Below are positions 12,628-21,056 of a DNA stretch of 64,000 nt, piece after piece. The stretch is from Microbacterium limosum (GTDB lineage Bacteria; Actinomycetota; Actinomycetes; Actinomycetales; Microbacteriaceae). The stretch is from contig NZ_CP137080.1 of the NCBI RefSeq assembly GCF_036324365.1, forward strand, positions 1,364,001 through 1,428,000. Direction: 5' to 3'. The notes under the pieces were generated by a model. That model was not told where the DNA came from, did not search any database, and saw nothing but the letters and a program-made list of their open reading frames with translations. Position 1 is the stretch's first letter. Every line of letters starts with the position of its first letter. The translations under genes were made by a program, and so were the position numbers.

Positions 12628-12633
12628 TAGGAT
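12628..12633 (+). promoter_or_regulatory. -10 hexamer for leaderless ANTAR regulator
   Basis: TAGGAT is followed by six bases and then GTG 12640. It sits just upstream of the tRNA-Leu 5' end, so it shares a short divergent region with the tRNA promoter. Confidence 0.5.
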
Positions 12634-12639
12634 TGGCGG

Positions 12640-13260
12640 GTGACTGACCCAGACCAGACCGCGGCTCCCGCGGCATCCGCTCCGCGACGCGTCGTCGTCG
12701 CCGAGGACGAATCGCTCATCCGTCTCGACATCGTCGAGATCCTGCGCGACAACGGCTTCGAGGTCGTCGGCGAGGCGGGAGACGGCGAGACCGCCGTCCA
12801 GCTCGCCACCGAGCTGCGTCCCGATCTCGTGATCATGGACGTCAAGATGCCCGTGCTCGACGGCATCAGCGCGGCGGAGAAGCTCAACAAGAACCACATC
12901 GCCCCCGTCGTGCTGCTGACGGCCTTCAGCCAGAAGGAGCTCGTCGAGCGCGCGAGCGAGGCGGGTGCGCTCGCCTATGTCGTGAAGCCGTTCACGCCGA
13001 ACGACCTGCTGCCGGCGATCGAGATCGCGCTGAGTCGCTACCAGCAGATCATCACGCTCGAGGCCGAGGTCGCCGACATGGTCGAGCGCTTCGAGACCCG
13101 CAAGCTCGTCGACCGTGCGAAGGGCCTCCTCAACGAGAAGATGGGCCTGTCGGAGCCCGAGGCGTTCCGCTGGATCCAGAAGGCGTCGATGGATCGACGC
13201 CTCACGATGCAGGATGTCGCCAAGGCGATCATCGAACAGCTCGCCCCCAAGAAGGTCTGA
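12640..13260 (+). CDS. ANTAR-domain response regulator (PdtaR-like)
   Basis: This 206-residue two-domain protein has a receiver domain (about residues 15-135) with the acidic pocket AEDE and phosphoacceptor D67 in LVIMDVKMP, and an ANTAR RNA-binding domain (about 141-200). In the family, phosphorylation by a histidine kinase lets ANTAR bind paired hairpins in mRNA leaders and prevent termination; mycobacterial PdtaR (Rv1626) is the nearest known case. No kinase is adjacent, so the partner must be elsewhere. The next gene is convergent, with a hairpin between them. Confidence 0.9.
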   Translation: MTDPDQTAAPAASAPRRVVVAEDESLIRLDIVEILRDNGFEVVGEAGDGETAVQLATELRPDLVIMDVKMPVLDGISAAEKLNKNHIAPVVLLTAFSQKELVERASEAGALAYVVKPFTPNDLLPAIEIALSRYQQIITLEAEVADMVERFETRKLVDRAKGLLNEKMGLSEPEAFRWIQKASMDRRLTMQDVAKAIIEQLAPKKV

Positions 13261-13288
13261 CGCTCCCGCGGAAGCATGCCTTCGCGAC

Positions 13289-13322
13289 GACGGCCGCGGT
13301 GTCCTCGGATGCCGCGGCCGTC
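13289..13322. terminator. Convergent terminator after ANTAR regulator and thioesterase
   Basis: An 11-bp stem (13289-13299 with 13312-13322) rich in GC closes a 12-base loop. It overlaps the stop codon of the minus-strand thioesterase and lies 28 bases after the regulator, so it can end both transcripts. Confidence 0.55.
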
Positions 13323-13749
13323 AGCGTGCGGGGGCGTCCTTGATCATGTTGGTGATGCGCACGGTCGACAGGCGCCGTCCGGCATCATCGGACACGACGA
13401 TCTCGTGCACCGTCATGCTGCGCCCGAGGTGCAGGGGCGTGCAGACGCCCGTGACGCGTCCCGAGGTCGCCGAGCGCGTGTGCGTGGCGTTGATGTCGAC
13501 GCCGACGGCGAGACGACCAGCGCCGGCATGAAGGTTGGCGTGCATCGACCCGAGCGACTCGCCGAGCACGACGTACGCGCCGCCGTGCATGAGCCCGACC
13601 GGCTGCGTGTTGCCCTCTACGGGCATGGTCGCGACCGCGCGTTCGGGGGTGAATTCCACCCACTCGAACCCCATCTTCTGGGCCAGCGATCCGATGCCGC
13701 GCGACCGGGCCCATTCGAGGGCGGAGGGATGAGCGGCGGCGTCGTACAT
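13321..13749 (-). CDS. Hotdog-fold thioesterase, PaaI family
   Basis: This 142-residue protein has the hotdog-fold segment GLMHGGAYVVLGESLGS, in which the HGG region forms the acyl-CoA active site of PaaI-like thioesterases, and the later GVDINATHTRSA strand. It probably hydrolyses an aromatic or medium-chain acyl-CoA; the substrate cannot be read from sequence. ATG 13749 has a strong AAGGAG. A much longer open frame continues upstream on this strand but is a shadow of polA. Confidence 0.85.
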   Translation of the reverse strand: MYDAAAHPSALEWARSRGIGSLAQKMGFEWVEFTPERAVATMPVEGNTQPVGLMHGGAYVVLGESLGSMHANLHAGAGRLAVGVDINATHTRSATSGRVTGVCTPLHLGRSMTVHEIVVSDDAGRRLSTVRITNMIKDAPAR

Positions 13750-13815
13750 GGGGCTCCTTCGGGCCGGGGTGACACGGCGGGACGAACCCGCATCGGCACT
13801 GTCGGACGCGCTGAC

Positions 13816-13821
13816 TAAGCT
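13816..13821 (+). promoter_or_regulatory. -10 hexamer for leaderless polA
   Basis: TAAGCT ends six bases before the polA GTG at 13828. The divergent thioesterase start is 78 bases away. Confidence 0.5.
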
Positions 13822-13827
13822 GTCGGG

Positions 13828-16476
13828 GTGCCGGACTCCGCAAAGCCTACCCTCATGGTCGTCGACGGCCACTCGCTCGCCTACCGGGCCTTCTTCGCCC
13901 TTCCCGTCGAGAATTTCACGACGAAGGACCACCAGCACACGAACGCCATCTACGGCTTCCTGGCGATGCTCATCAACCTCATCAAGGCCGAGCGCCCGAG
14001 CCACCTGGCGGTCGCCTTCGACACCTCCCGCACGTCGTTCCGCACGCGGGAGTACGCCGAATACAAGGCGAACCGCAGCGAGACGCCCGCGGAGTTCAAG
14101 GGTCAGATCCCTCTCCTGCAGGAGTGCCTCGCGGCCATGAACATCCCCGTCCTCCAGCAGGAGGACATCGAGGCCGACGACATCCTCGCGACGCTCGCCA
14201 CGCAGGGCGCGGCCGACGGCTTCGACGTGCTCGTCGTCTCCGGCGACCGCGACACGATCCAGCTCGTCACCGACGACGTCACCCTGCTGTACCCGAACGT
14301 GCAGGGGGTCTCGCAGCTGAAGCGCTACGACCCGGCAGCGGTGATCGAGAAGTACGGGCTCCCGCCCGAGCAGTACCCCGACATCGCCGCGCTCGTGGGC
14401 GAGACGAGTGACAACCTGCCCGGCGTGCCGAAGGTCGGCGAGAAGACGGCGGTGAAGTGGCTCACCCAGTTCGGTTCGCTCGATGAGCTCCTGACCCGGG
14501 CGGACGAGATCAAGGGCGTCGTCGGCGGCAATCTGCGCGAACACCTGGACGCCGTCCGCCGCAACCGCGCCCTGAACCGCCTGCTCACCGACGTCGAGCT
14601 GCCGGTGACCCCCGCCGACCTCGAGGCGCGGGCGATCGACGCGCAGGCCGTGCGCGACATCTTCGCTCGGCTCGAGTTCCGCACGCTCCTCAGCCGCGTG
14701 TTCGAAGCGGTCGGGGCCGAACAGCCCGGCGGATCGGAGCCTTCGGCCGACGCGCCGACCGCGCCCGCCCCTCGAGAGATCACGGACGCCGAGTTCGCCG
14801 ACTGGATCGACGCCGCGACCGCGAACCACCCCGATGGGATCGCGCTCACCTTCTCCGCGGCCCTCGACCGCGCGGGACTCGCGACGGCGACGGAAGCCGT
14901 GGAGATTGCCTGGGCGGGCGGGGCCGGCGCGTCGCCGGCGCTCGAGGGCTGGCTCGCCTCGGCATCCCCGAAGGTCATGCACGACGCGAAGGCGCAGGTG
15001 AAGGCGATCCGTCGGTCCGGGGCGCGTGTCGACGGCGTCGTCTACGACACCCTCCTCGCGGGCTGGCTGCTGCGTCCGAGTTTCCCCGACAAGTCCCTCG
15101 CCGATCTCGTCGAGCGATACCTCGGCGAGAGCCTTCCCGTCGCCGATCCGAACCAGCTCGTCCCGGAGACCGACGGAGCCACACCGGGACAGCAGGCGTG
15201 GTACATCCTCCGCGTCGCGGACGCGCTGCGCGAGGAGTCCCCGGAGCCGGTGCGCCGCGTGCTCGCCGACATCGAGATGCCGACGCTGTCTGCGCTGGCC
15301 GACATGGAGCTCGCGGGCGTCAGCGTGTCGCACGACAGGCTGTCCGGCTTCTCCGCCGAACTCGGTGCCCGGGCCGAGGCGCTCGCCGCCGAGGCGTACG
15401 GCATCATCGGCCGCGAGTTCAACCTGGGTTCGCCGAAGCAGCTGCAGGAGGTGCTTTTCGACGAGCTCGCGCTTCCGAAGACCCGCAAGACCAAGACCGG
15501 ATACTCGACGGATGCCGCGGTCCTGGCGGATCTGCAGGAGAGCAACCCCCACCCGTTCCTCGACCTGCTGCTGCAGCACCGCGAGGCGACGAAGATGCGG
15601 CAGATCATCGAGTCGCTCGACGTCGCGATCGCCGCGGACGGTCGCATCCACACGACCTACGTGCAGACGGGGAGCCAGACCGGCCGGCTCTCGAGCACGG
15701 AGCCGAACCTGCAGAACATCCCGGTGCGCACCGACGAATCCCGTCGCATCCGCGAAGCCTTCCAGGTGGGAGACGGATACGAGGCGCTCCTCACGGCCGA
15801 CTACTCGCAGATCGAGATGCGCATCATGGCGCACCTCTCCGAGGATCCCGGGCTCATCGAGGCGTTCAACTCCGGCGAGGACCTCCATCGCTTCGTCGGA
15901 GCGCGCGTGTTCGGCGTGTCGCCCGACGATGTCACCCCCGCCATGCGCACCAAGGTCAAGGCGATGTCCTACGGGCTCGTGTACGGCCTCTCGGCCTTCG
16001 GCCTGTCGAAGCAGCTGCGCATCGAGCAGTCCGAGGCGAAGGAGCTCATGACCGAGTACTTCGCGCGCTTCGGGGCGGTACGCGACTACCTGCGCGGCTC
16101 CGTCGCTCAGGCTCGGATCGACGGGTACACCGAGACGATCTTCGGCCGGCGTCGTCCGTTCCCCGATCTCGGCAGCCCGAACCGGGTGCTACGCGAGAAC
16201 GCCGAGCGTGCCGCCCTTAACGCCCCGATCCAGGGCAGCGCCGCCGACATCATGAAGATCGCGCTGTTCCACATCCACGACGCGCTGCGAGAAGAGGGTC
16301 TGCGCTCGCGCATCCTGATGCAGATCCACGACGAGCTCGTCGTCGAGGTCGCGCCGGGGGAGTGGGACGCCGCGGCGCGCATCGTGCGCGAGAGGATGGG
16401 CGACGCGGCGCACCTGTCGGTGCCGCTGGACGTACAGATCGGCCGCGGAGCGAACTGGAACGAGGCGGCTCACTGA
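13828..16476 (+). CDS. polA: DNA polymerase I
   Basis: Pol I removes RNA primers and fills gaps in replication and repair. The 882-residue protein has an N-terminal 5'-nuclease domain (about 1-290), a degenerate 3'-5' exonuclease-like region (about 300-490) without visible DxE metal ligands, and a complete polymerase domain. Polymerase motifs are A (TADYSQIEMRIMAHL, near 655), B (KVKAMSYGLVYG, near 707) and C (HDELVVEV, near 832). Loss of proofreading residues is usual in actinobacterial PolA. GTG 13828 is in leaderless position. Confidence 0.97.
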   Translation: MPDSAKPTLMVVDGHSLAYRAFFALPVENFTTKDHQHTNAIYGFLAMLINLIKAERPSHLAVAFDTSRTSFRTREYAEYKANRSETPAEFKGQIPLLQECLAAMNIPVLQQEDIEADDILATLATQGAADGFDVLVVSGDRDTIQLVTDDVTLLYPNVQGVSQLKRYDPAAVIEKYGLPPEQYPDIAALVGETSDNLPGVPKVGEKTAVKWLTQFGSLDELLTRADEIKGVVGGNLREHLDAVRRNRALNRLLTDVELPVTPADLEARAIDAQAVRDIFARLEFRTLLSRVFEAVGAEQPGGSEPSADAPTAPAPREITDAEFADWIDAATANHPDGIALTFSAALDRAGLATATEAVEIAWAGGAGASPALEGWLASASPKVMHDAKAQVKAIRRSGARVDGVVYDTLLAGWLLRPSFPDKSLADLVERYLGESLPVADPNQLVPETDGATPGQQAWYILRVADALREESPEPVRRVLADIEMPTLSALADMELAGVSVSHDRLSGFSAELGARAEALAAEAYGIIGREFNLGSPKQLQEVLFDELALPKTRKTKTGYSTDAAVLADLQESNPHPFLDLLLQHREATKMRQIIESLDVAIAADGRIHTTYVQTGSQTGRLSSTEPNLQNIPVRTDESRRIREAFQVGDGYEALLTADYSQIEMRIMAHLSEDPGLIEAFNSGEDLHRFVGARVFGVSPDDVTPAMRTKVKAMSYGLVYGLSAFGLSKQLRIEQSEAKELMTEYFARFGAVRDYLRGSVAQARIDGYTETIFGRRRPFPDLGSPNRVLRENAERAALNAPIQGSAADIMKIALFHIHDALREEGLRSRILMQIHDELVVEVAPGEWDAAARIVRERMGDAAHLSVPLDVQIGRGANWNEAAH

Positions 16477-16494
16477 GCCCATCGACTCCCACTC

Positions 16495-16514
16495 GGGCGG
16501 GCGGGCGGGCGGGC
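16495..16514 (+). repeat. (GGGC)5 tract, potential G-quadruplex
   Basis: Five GGG runs are separated by single C bases, between the polA stop and the DUF885 start. The plus (non-template) strand has the G3N1 pattern that forms very stable G-quadruplexes in vitro. The tract ends five bases before the -10 hexamer of the next gene, so it overlaps that promoter's -35 area. Confidence 0.8.
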
Positions 16515-16519
16515 CTGGC

Positions 16520-16525
16520 TAGGCT
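16520..16525 (+). promoter_or_regulatory. -10 hexamer for leaderless DUF885 gene
   Basis: TAGGCT is followed by six bases and ATG 16532. The (GGGC)5 tract lies directly upstream. Confidence 0.5.
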
Positions 16526-16531
16526 CGTCGC

Positions 16532-18208
16532 ATGACCGCATCTGAACGGACCTCCACGCCGATCGACACGATCGCGGAGGCGTGGGTCGACACGCTCGCC
16601 GACCTCTCGCCGATCCTCGCGACCTACATCGGACGATTCGAGCACAACGGGCGATTCGACGACTTCTCGCCCGAGGGTGCGGAGAAATACGCCGCGGCGG
16701 CGCGCGCCACGCTCACGGCGCTCGAGGCGGCCGACGCCGTCGACGAGATCGACCGGGTCACGAAGGACGACCTCGGCGGGGAGCTGCGTCTGTCCCTCGA
16801 GCTCCACGAGCACCGCGCACACCTGCGGGACCTCAACGTCATCGCCTCTCCCGCGCAGGAGATCCGCTCCGCGTTCGACCTGATGCCCACCGACACGGTC
16901 GAGGACTGGGAGGTGATCTCCACGCGGCTGGCGGCCCTCCCCGACGCGATCAGCGGCTACATCGCCTCACTCCGTGAGGGTGCCCGGAATGGCGTCGTGC
17001 CCGCGCGGCGTCAGGTCACGGAGGTCGCGGCTCAGATCGCGCGATACACGGCCGACACCGGGTTCTTCGCGGAGTTCGTCGGGAGCGCATCGCCCGCCGA
17101 GGGGCAGCTGCCGGCATCGCTCGCCCGCGCGCTGGCCGATCGCAGCGGCGCGGCGCGGGTCGCCTACGACGGGCTGGCCCACTTCCTCCACACCGAGCTG
17201 GCGGCGGATGCCGGGGAGCAGGACGCCGTCGGGCGCGACCTGTACGCGCTCCACTCCCGCCGCTTCCTCGGCGCGAGCATCGACCTGGACGAGACCTACG
17301 AGTGGGGGATCGAGGAGCTCGCCCGCATGGTCGCCGAGCAGGAGGAGGTCGCCCAGGAGATCCTTCCGGGCGCGTCCGTCGAGGAGGTGGTCGCCTTCCT
17401 GGAGGCGGACCCGTCCCGGAAGCTGCACGGCACCGACGCGCTGCAGCGGTGGATGCAGGAGACGAGCGACAGGGCCGTCGCGGAGCTCGGCGCGACGCAT
17501 TTCGACATCCCCGAGCCGATCCGCCGGCTCGAGTGCATGATCGCCCCCACGAAGGAGGGCGGGATCTACTACACGGGACCGACAGACGACTTCTCCCGCC
17601 CCGGACGCATGTGGTGGTCGGTGCCGGAGGGCGTGGAGAGCTTCGACACATGGCGCGAGCTGACCACGGTCTATCACGAGGGCGTTCCCGGCCACCACCT
17701 GCAGATCGCGCAGGCGGTCTACAACCGCGCAGAGCTGAACTCGTGGCGCCGCCTGCTCGCGGGGACGTCGGGCCACGCGGAGGGATGGGCGCTGTACGCG
17801 GAGCGCCTCATGCAGGAGCTCGGCTACCTGGACGATCCGGCCGACCGCTTGGGAATGCTCGACGGTCAGCGGATGCGCGCCGCCCGCGTCGTGCTCGACA
17901 TCGGGGTGCACCTCGGCAAGACGCGCCCCGACGGCGAAGGGGTGTGGGATGCCGACTACGCCCTGGCGTTCATGCGACGCAACGTCAACATGCCCGACGA
18001 GTTCGTGCGGTTCGAGGTGAACCGCTATCTCGGCTGGCCCGGTCAGGCGCCCTCCTACAAGGTGGGGCAGCGCATCTGGGAGCAGGTGCGCGAGCAGTAT
18101 CGCGCGGACCGCGGCGACGCCTTCGACATCAAGGAGTTCCACAAGCGGGCGCTGGACGTCGGCGGGGTCGGGCTCGACACGCTGGCGACCGCCCTGCGGC
18201 GCGGCTAG
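16532..18208 (+). CDS. DUF885 family protein, probable zinc peptidase
   Basis: This 558-residue cytoplasmic protein (no signal peptide) belongs to the DUF885 family. The motif YHEGVPGHHLQ near residues 380-390 is a variant HExxGHH zinc site, and EGWALYAERLMQELG further on provides the second conserved Glu. Family members are thought to be metallopeptidases, but no substrate is established for this type. Length is normal. It is a single gene, with no partner in the same direction close by. Confidence 0.85.
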   Translation: MTASERTSTPIDTIAEAWVDTLADLSPILATYIGRFEHNGRFDDFSPEGAEKYAAAARATLTALEAADAVDEIDRVTKDDLGGELRLSLELHEHRAHLRDLNVIASPAQEIRSAFDLMPTDTVEDWEVISTRLAALPDAISGYIASLREGARNGVVPARRQVTEVAAQIARYTADTGFFAEFVGSASPAEGQLPASLARALADRSGAARVAYDGLAHFLHTELAADAGEQDAVGRDLYALHSRRFLGASIDLDETYEWGIEELARMVAEQEEVAQEILPGASVEEVVAFLEADPSRKLHGTDALQRWMQETSDRAVAELGATHFDIPEPIRRLECMIAPTKEGGIYYTGPTDDFSRPGRMWWSVPEGVESFDTWRELTTVYHEGVPGHHLQIAQAVYNRAELNSWRRLLAGTSGHAEGWALYAERLMQELGYLDDPADRLGMLDGQRMRAARVVLDIGVHLGKTRPDGEGVWDADYALAFMRRNVNMPDEFVRFEVNRYLGWPGQAPSYKVGQRIWEQVREQYRADRGDAFDIKEFHKRALDVGGVGLDTLATALRRG

Positions 18209-18270
18209 GCCGGCACGGCCACGGCCACGCTGATGCCGTCGCGGGAATGATCTCGCCGCGGCATCCGTTC

Positions 18271-18276
18271 TATGCT
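18271..18276 (+). promoter_or_regulatory. -10 hexamer before the LLM oxidoreductase
   Basis: TATGCT lies five bases before ATG 18282 and 20 bases before ATG 18297. If transcription starts near 18282, the first ATG would be leaderless; the second has AAAGG in front. Confidence 0.45.
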
Positions 18277-18296
18277 TGTGAATGGAAAGGCGGATC

Positions 18297-19349
18297 ATGA
18301 ACGCACCCGTACAGCTGGGCCTGGACACTTTCGGAGACGTGACGCGCGGCGAGGACGGCGAGCTGCTCTCGCACGCGCAGACGATTCGAAACGTCGTCGA
18401 GCAGGCGGAGCTCGCAGATCAGGTCGGCCTGTCGTTCTTCGGGGTGGGGGAGCATCATCGCCCGGACTTCGCGGTGTCCAGCCCGGAGATCGTGCTCGCG
18501 GCCGCCGCCGCACGCACGAGCCGGATCCACCTCGGCACGGCCGTGACGGTGCTCTCCAGCGACGACCCGGTGCGGCTCTTCGAGCGGTTCGCGACGCTGG
18601 ATGCGATCTCGAACGGGCGCGCGGAGGTCATCCTCGGTCGGGGATCGTTCATCGAGTCCTTCCCGCTGTTCGGTTACGAGCTCTCCGACTACGAGACGCT
18701 CTTCGAGGAGAAGCTCGACCTCTTCACGAAGCTCATGGCCGAGAAGCCGGTCAGCTGGCAGGGGCGTACCCGCGCGGCGCTCGTCGACGCCGACGTGTAC
18801 CCCAAGACGGAGAACGGGCTCAAGGCGTGGATCGGCGTCGGCGGTAGTCCGGAGTCCGTCGTGCGCGCCGCCCGCCACGGCCTCGGGCTCATGCTCGCGA
18901 TCATCGGAGGGCCCGCGGCGCGCTTCCGTCCGTTCGTCGACCTGTACCACCGGTCGCTCGACGCGATGGGCCTGCCCGCCCTGCCCGTGGGGGTGCACTC
19001 GCCGGGCCACATCGCCGACACCGACCAGCAGGCGTGGGAGGAGGCCTTCCCGGGCTTCGAGTCGATGCACAACACGATCGGGCGCGAGCGGGGATGGCCC
19101 CCCTACAACCGCATGCGCTTCCAGCAGGACGTCGGTCCGGAGGGCGCCGTGTACGCCGGCTCGCCCGAGACCGTCGCCCGGAAGATCGCGACGACCGTGA
19201 GTCAGCTGGGGCTGACCCGCTTCGACATGAAGTTCTCTACGGGCACGCTCTCCCACGCCAAGATGATGCGCAGTATCGAGCTCTACGGCACGCAGGTCGC
19301 CCCGCGCGTGCACGAGCTCCTCGCCGAGGCGCCGGCGGCGCGGGCGTAG
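18297..19349 (+). CDS. LLM-class flavin-dependent oxidoreductase
   Basis: This protein (350 residues from ATG 18297, 355 from ATG 18282) is a luciferase-like TIM-barrel enzyme that uses reduced flavin. It shows LGLDTFGDV near the start, FFGVGEHHRPDF with the family's EHH element, and a NGRAEVILGRGSF strand. Substrate unknown. The start is uncertain: the -10 hexamer favours a leaderless start at 18282, the AAAGG sequence favours 18297. It is followed by a large hairpin. Confidence 0.9.
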   Translation: MNAPVQLGLDTFGDVTRGEDGELLSHAQTIRNVVEQAELADQVGLSFFGVGEHHRPDFAVSSPEIVLAAAAARTSRIHLGTAVTVLSSDDPVRLFERFATLDAISNGRAEVILGRGSFIESFPLFGYELSDYETLFEEKLDLFTKLMAEKPVSWQGRTRAALVDADVYPKTENGLKAWIGVGGSPESVVRAARHGLGLMLAIIGGPAARFRPFVDLYHRSLDAMGLPALPVGVHSPGHIADTDQQAWEEAFPGFESMHNTIGRERGWPPYNRMRFQQDVGPEGAVYAGSPETVARKIATTVSQLGLTRFDMKFSTGTLSHAKMMRSIELYGTQVAPRVHELLAEAPAARA

Positions 19350-19389
19350 GCACGATCCGCCCGCCCTTCGCCGCCTGTGGGGCAGGTTG

Positions 19390-19427
19390 CGTGCAGTGGG
19401 GCAGGTCGTAACCTGCCCCACTGCACG
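19390..19427. terminator. Long perfect hairpin with nested repeats
   Basis: A 17-bp perfect stem (19390-19406 with 19411-19427) closes loop CGTA. Outside it, GGGGCAGG at 19379-19386 can pair with CCTGCCCC at 19432-19439, so the 8-base word occurs twice in each orientation. It lies 40 bases after the oxidoreductase and 60 bases before the SGNH gene. It may act as a terminator without T-run, or be a dispersed palindromic repeat. Confidence 0.6.
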
Positions 19428-19474
19428 TGTCCTGCCCCAGTTCGCCGCGCCGGGGGTGACGACCGGGGCACGCA

Positions 19475-19480
19475 TAGGCT
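19475..19480 (+). promoter_or_regulatory. -10 hexamer for leaderless SGNH hydrolase 1
   Basis: TAGGCT, then GGGGGA, then GTG 19487. The G-rich spacer could also act as a weak ribosome site if transcription starts further upstream. Confidence 0.45.
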
Positions 19481-19486
19481 GGGGGA

Positions 19487-20257
19487 GTGGCACACGTGCG
19501 GTACGTCGCGATCGGCGATTCATTCAGCGAGGGCGTGGGCGACGACCTTCCCGACGGCAGGCAGCGCGGTTGGGCCGACCTGGTGGCGCAGGGCTGGGCC
19601 AACGCGACGGGTTCGCGCGTCGAATACGCCAACCTCGCCATCCGGGGCAAGCTGATCTGGCCGATCGTGGCGGAGCAGCTCGAGCCCGCGCTCGCCCTGC
19701 GCCCGACGCACCTGTCGTTCAACGGCGGGGGCAACGACATGCTCCGGCCCCGTGCCGACATCGAGCACATCGCCGATGCGTTCACCCGGGTGCTGCAGCG
19801 GTGCGACGAGGAGGGCGTCACGCTCATCCTCCTCTCCGGCGCGAACCCGTCGCCGCACCTCCCGCTCGGCGGACTCATCCAGAGGCGTGGCGACGCCCTC
19901 TCGCGGGCGGTGCTGCGCCGAGCCGAGGGCCGGGACGACGTCGTCCGCGCCCTGAACTGGCCGGACGGCGAGCTGTCGACCGCGCCCTTCTGGTCTCACG
20001 ACCGGCTCCACATGAACGCGCGCGGTCACCACCGCGTCGCCGCCCGGGTGCTCGACGCCCTCGGACTCGCGGCACCCGAGGACTGGTGGCAGCTGCGCTG
20101 GGATGCCGCCTCCGGCCCCCGCGGCTGGCGCTACTACCGTGAGCACGTCGGTCCGTGGCTGCGCCGGCGCCTGACGGGGACGTCTTCGGGAGACGGCCGC
20201 GAGGCCAAGTACGCCGCATGGACGCCGGTCGACCCCTCCGGCCCCGCCGCAGGGTGA
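19487..20257 (+). CDS. SGNH/GDSL hydrolase (first of two paralogues)
   Basis: This 256-residue protein has the GDSL block AIGDSFSEGVGDD with nucleophile Ser, the GGGNDM block III and a C-terminal DRLHMNARGHH block with catalytic Asp and His. It has no signal peptide, so it should act in the cytoplasm on an ester of unknown nature. It is clearly paralogous to the protein at 47035-47886: both share IGDSF.EG.GD, RGWAD, GGNDM/I and a C-terminal PW..RR....SSGD element. Confidence 0.9.
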   Translation: MAHVRYVAIGDSFSEGVGDDLPDGRQRGWADLVAQGWANATGSRVEYANLAIRGKLIWPIVAEQLEPALALRPTHLSFNGGGNDMLRPRADIEHIADAFTRVLQRCDEEGVTLILLSGANPSPHLPLGGLIQRRGDALSRAVLRRAEGRDDVVRALNWPDGELSTAPFWSHDRLHMNARGHHRVAARVLDALGLAAPEDWWQLRWDAASGPRGWRYYREHVGPWLRRRLTGTSSGDGREAKYAAWTPVDPSGPAAG

Positions 20258-20276
20258 GGCCGGGCGCCGCACCGGC

Positions 20277-21056
20277 TCAGCAGGCGGGACCGGCTGGATC
20301 CTCGAGGCACGTCCGCGCGACGAGCGCGCTGCGGACCTCCACGACCCTCACGTCGTAGGCCGTTGCGGACGAGGTCACGCTGCCCTCGACGGGCCGCCAC
20401 GCGCCGGACCCGAAATCCACGTGCGCCTCGTAGACGACGGTCGCCGTCGCGCGGTAGATGCCGGGTGCGGCATACGTGTGACTCGTCGCCGTCGCGGCGT
20501 AGTCGGCAAGCCCGAGAGAGGCCCACGTCGCGCCGCCGGCCCGGTGCGACGCCCCCGATCCGTCGCCGTGCTCGAACCGGTACCCCACCGGGCGGAAGCG
20601 CACGGTCACGTCGTAACCCAGCAGCGGACCCGACTGCAGCTGAGTGGATGCCGCGGCGACGAGGTTCGTCGGCATGCCGGCGACGCCGAGCCCCAGGGGC
20701 TCCCCGGTCAGCGTCGGTGCCGCCGGAACGAAGGAGGCCAGGTCGGCCGCCGTGACATCGGGGAGCCCGATGACGCCGTACCCGGGACGGCAGAGCGCGC
20801 TGGCGCACGGGGGCGCGGCCGGGGCTTGACCGACCGAACCCGGCCCGCCGGGGCCGGGTTCCCGCCCGCCCGACGACCCGCCCGGCGTACCGGGGCGGGT
20901 CGCGCTCGCTCCCACCTCGACGCTTGAGCCGTCGGTTATGGCGGAACAGGTGGCAGTCCAACCGCCGCCCAGGCAGCCCGAGGAAGAAGTGGGATGCCAG
21001 ATGCCCGCTACTCCGATCATGAATGCAGCCAACGCGAGAAGCGACACTAAACGCAC
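20277..21056 (-). CDS. Exported protein with PKD-like domain, unknown function
   Basis: This 259-residue protein starts with a signal-peptide-like hydrophobic segment (about residues 3-19). A low-complexity Gly/Pro region (about 53-78) is followed by a domain ending in SHTYAAPGIYRATATVVYEAH, which resembles the beta-strand edge of PKD-type domains. There are Cys pairs near both ends. The GTG-type start overlaps the end of the upstream lipoprotein gene by ten bases, so they form one operon. No function can be assigned; a surface or envelope role is likely. Confidence 0.7.
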   Translation of the reverse strand: MRLVSLLALAAFMIGVAGIWHPTSSSGCLGGGWTATCSAITDGSSVEVGASATRPGTPGGSSGGREPGPGGPGSVGQAPAAPPCASALCRPGYGVIGLPDVTAADLASFVPAAPTLTGEPLGLGVAGMPTNLVAAASTQLQSGPLLGYDVTVRFRPVGYRFEHGDGSGASHRAGGATWASLGLADYAATATSHTYAAPGIYRATATVVYEAHVDFGSGAWRPVEGSVTSSATAYDVRVVEVRSALVARTCLEDPAGPAC

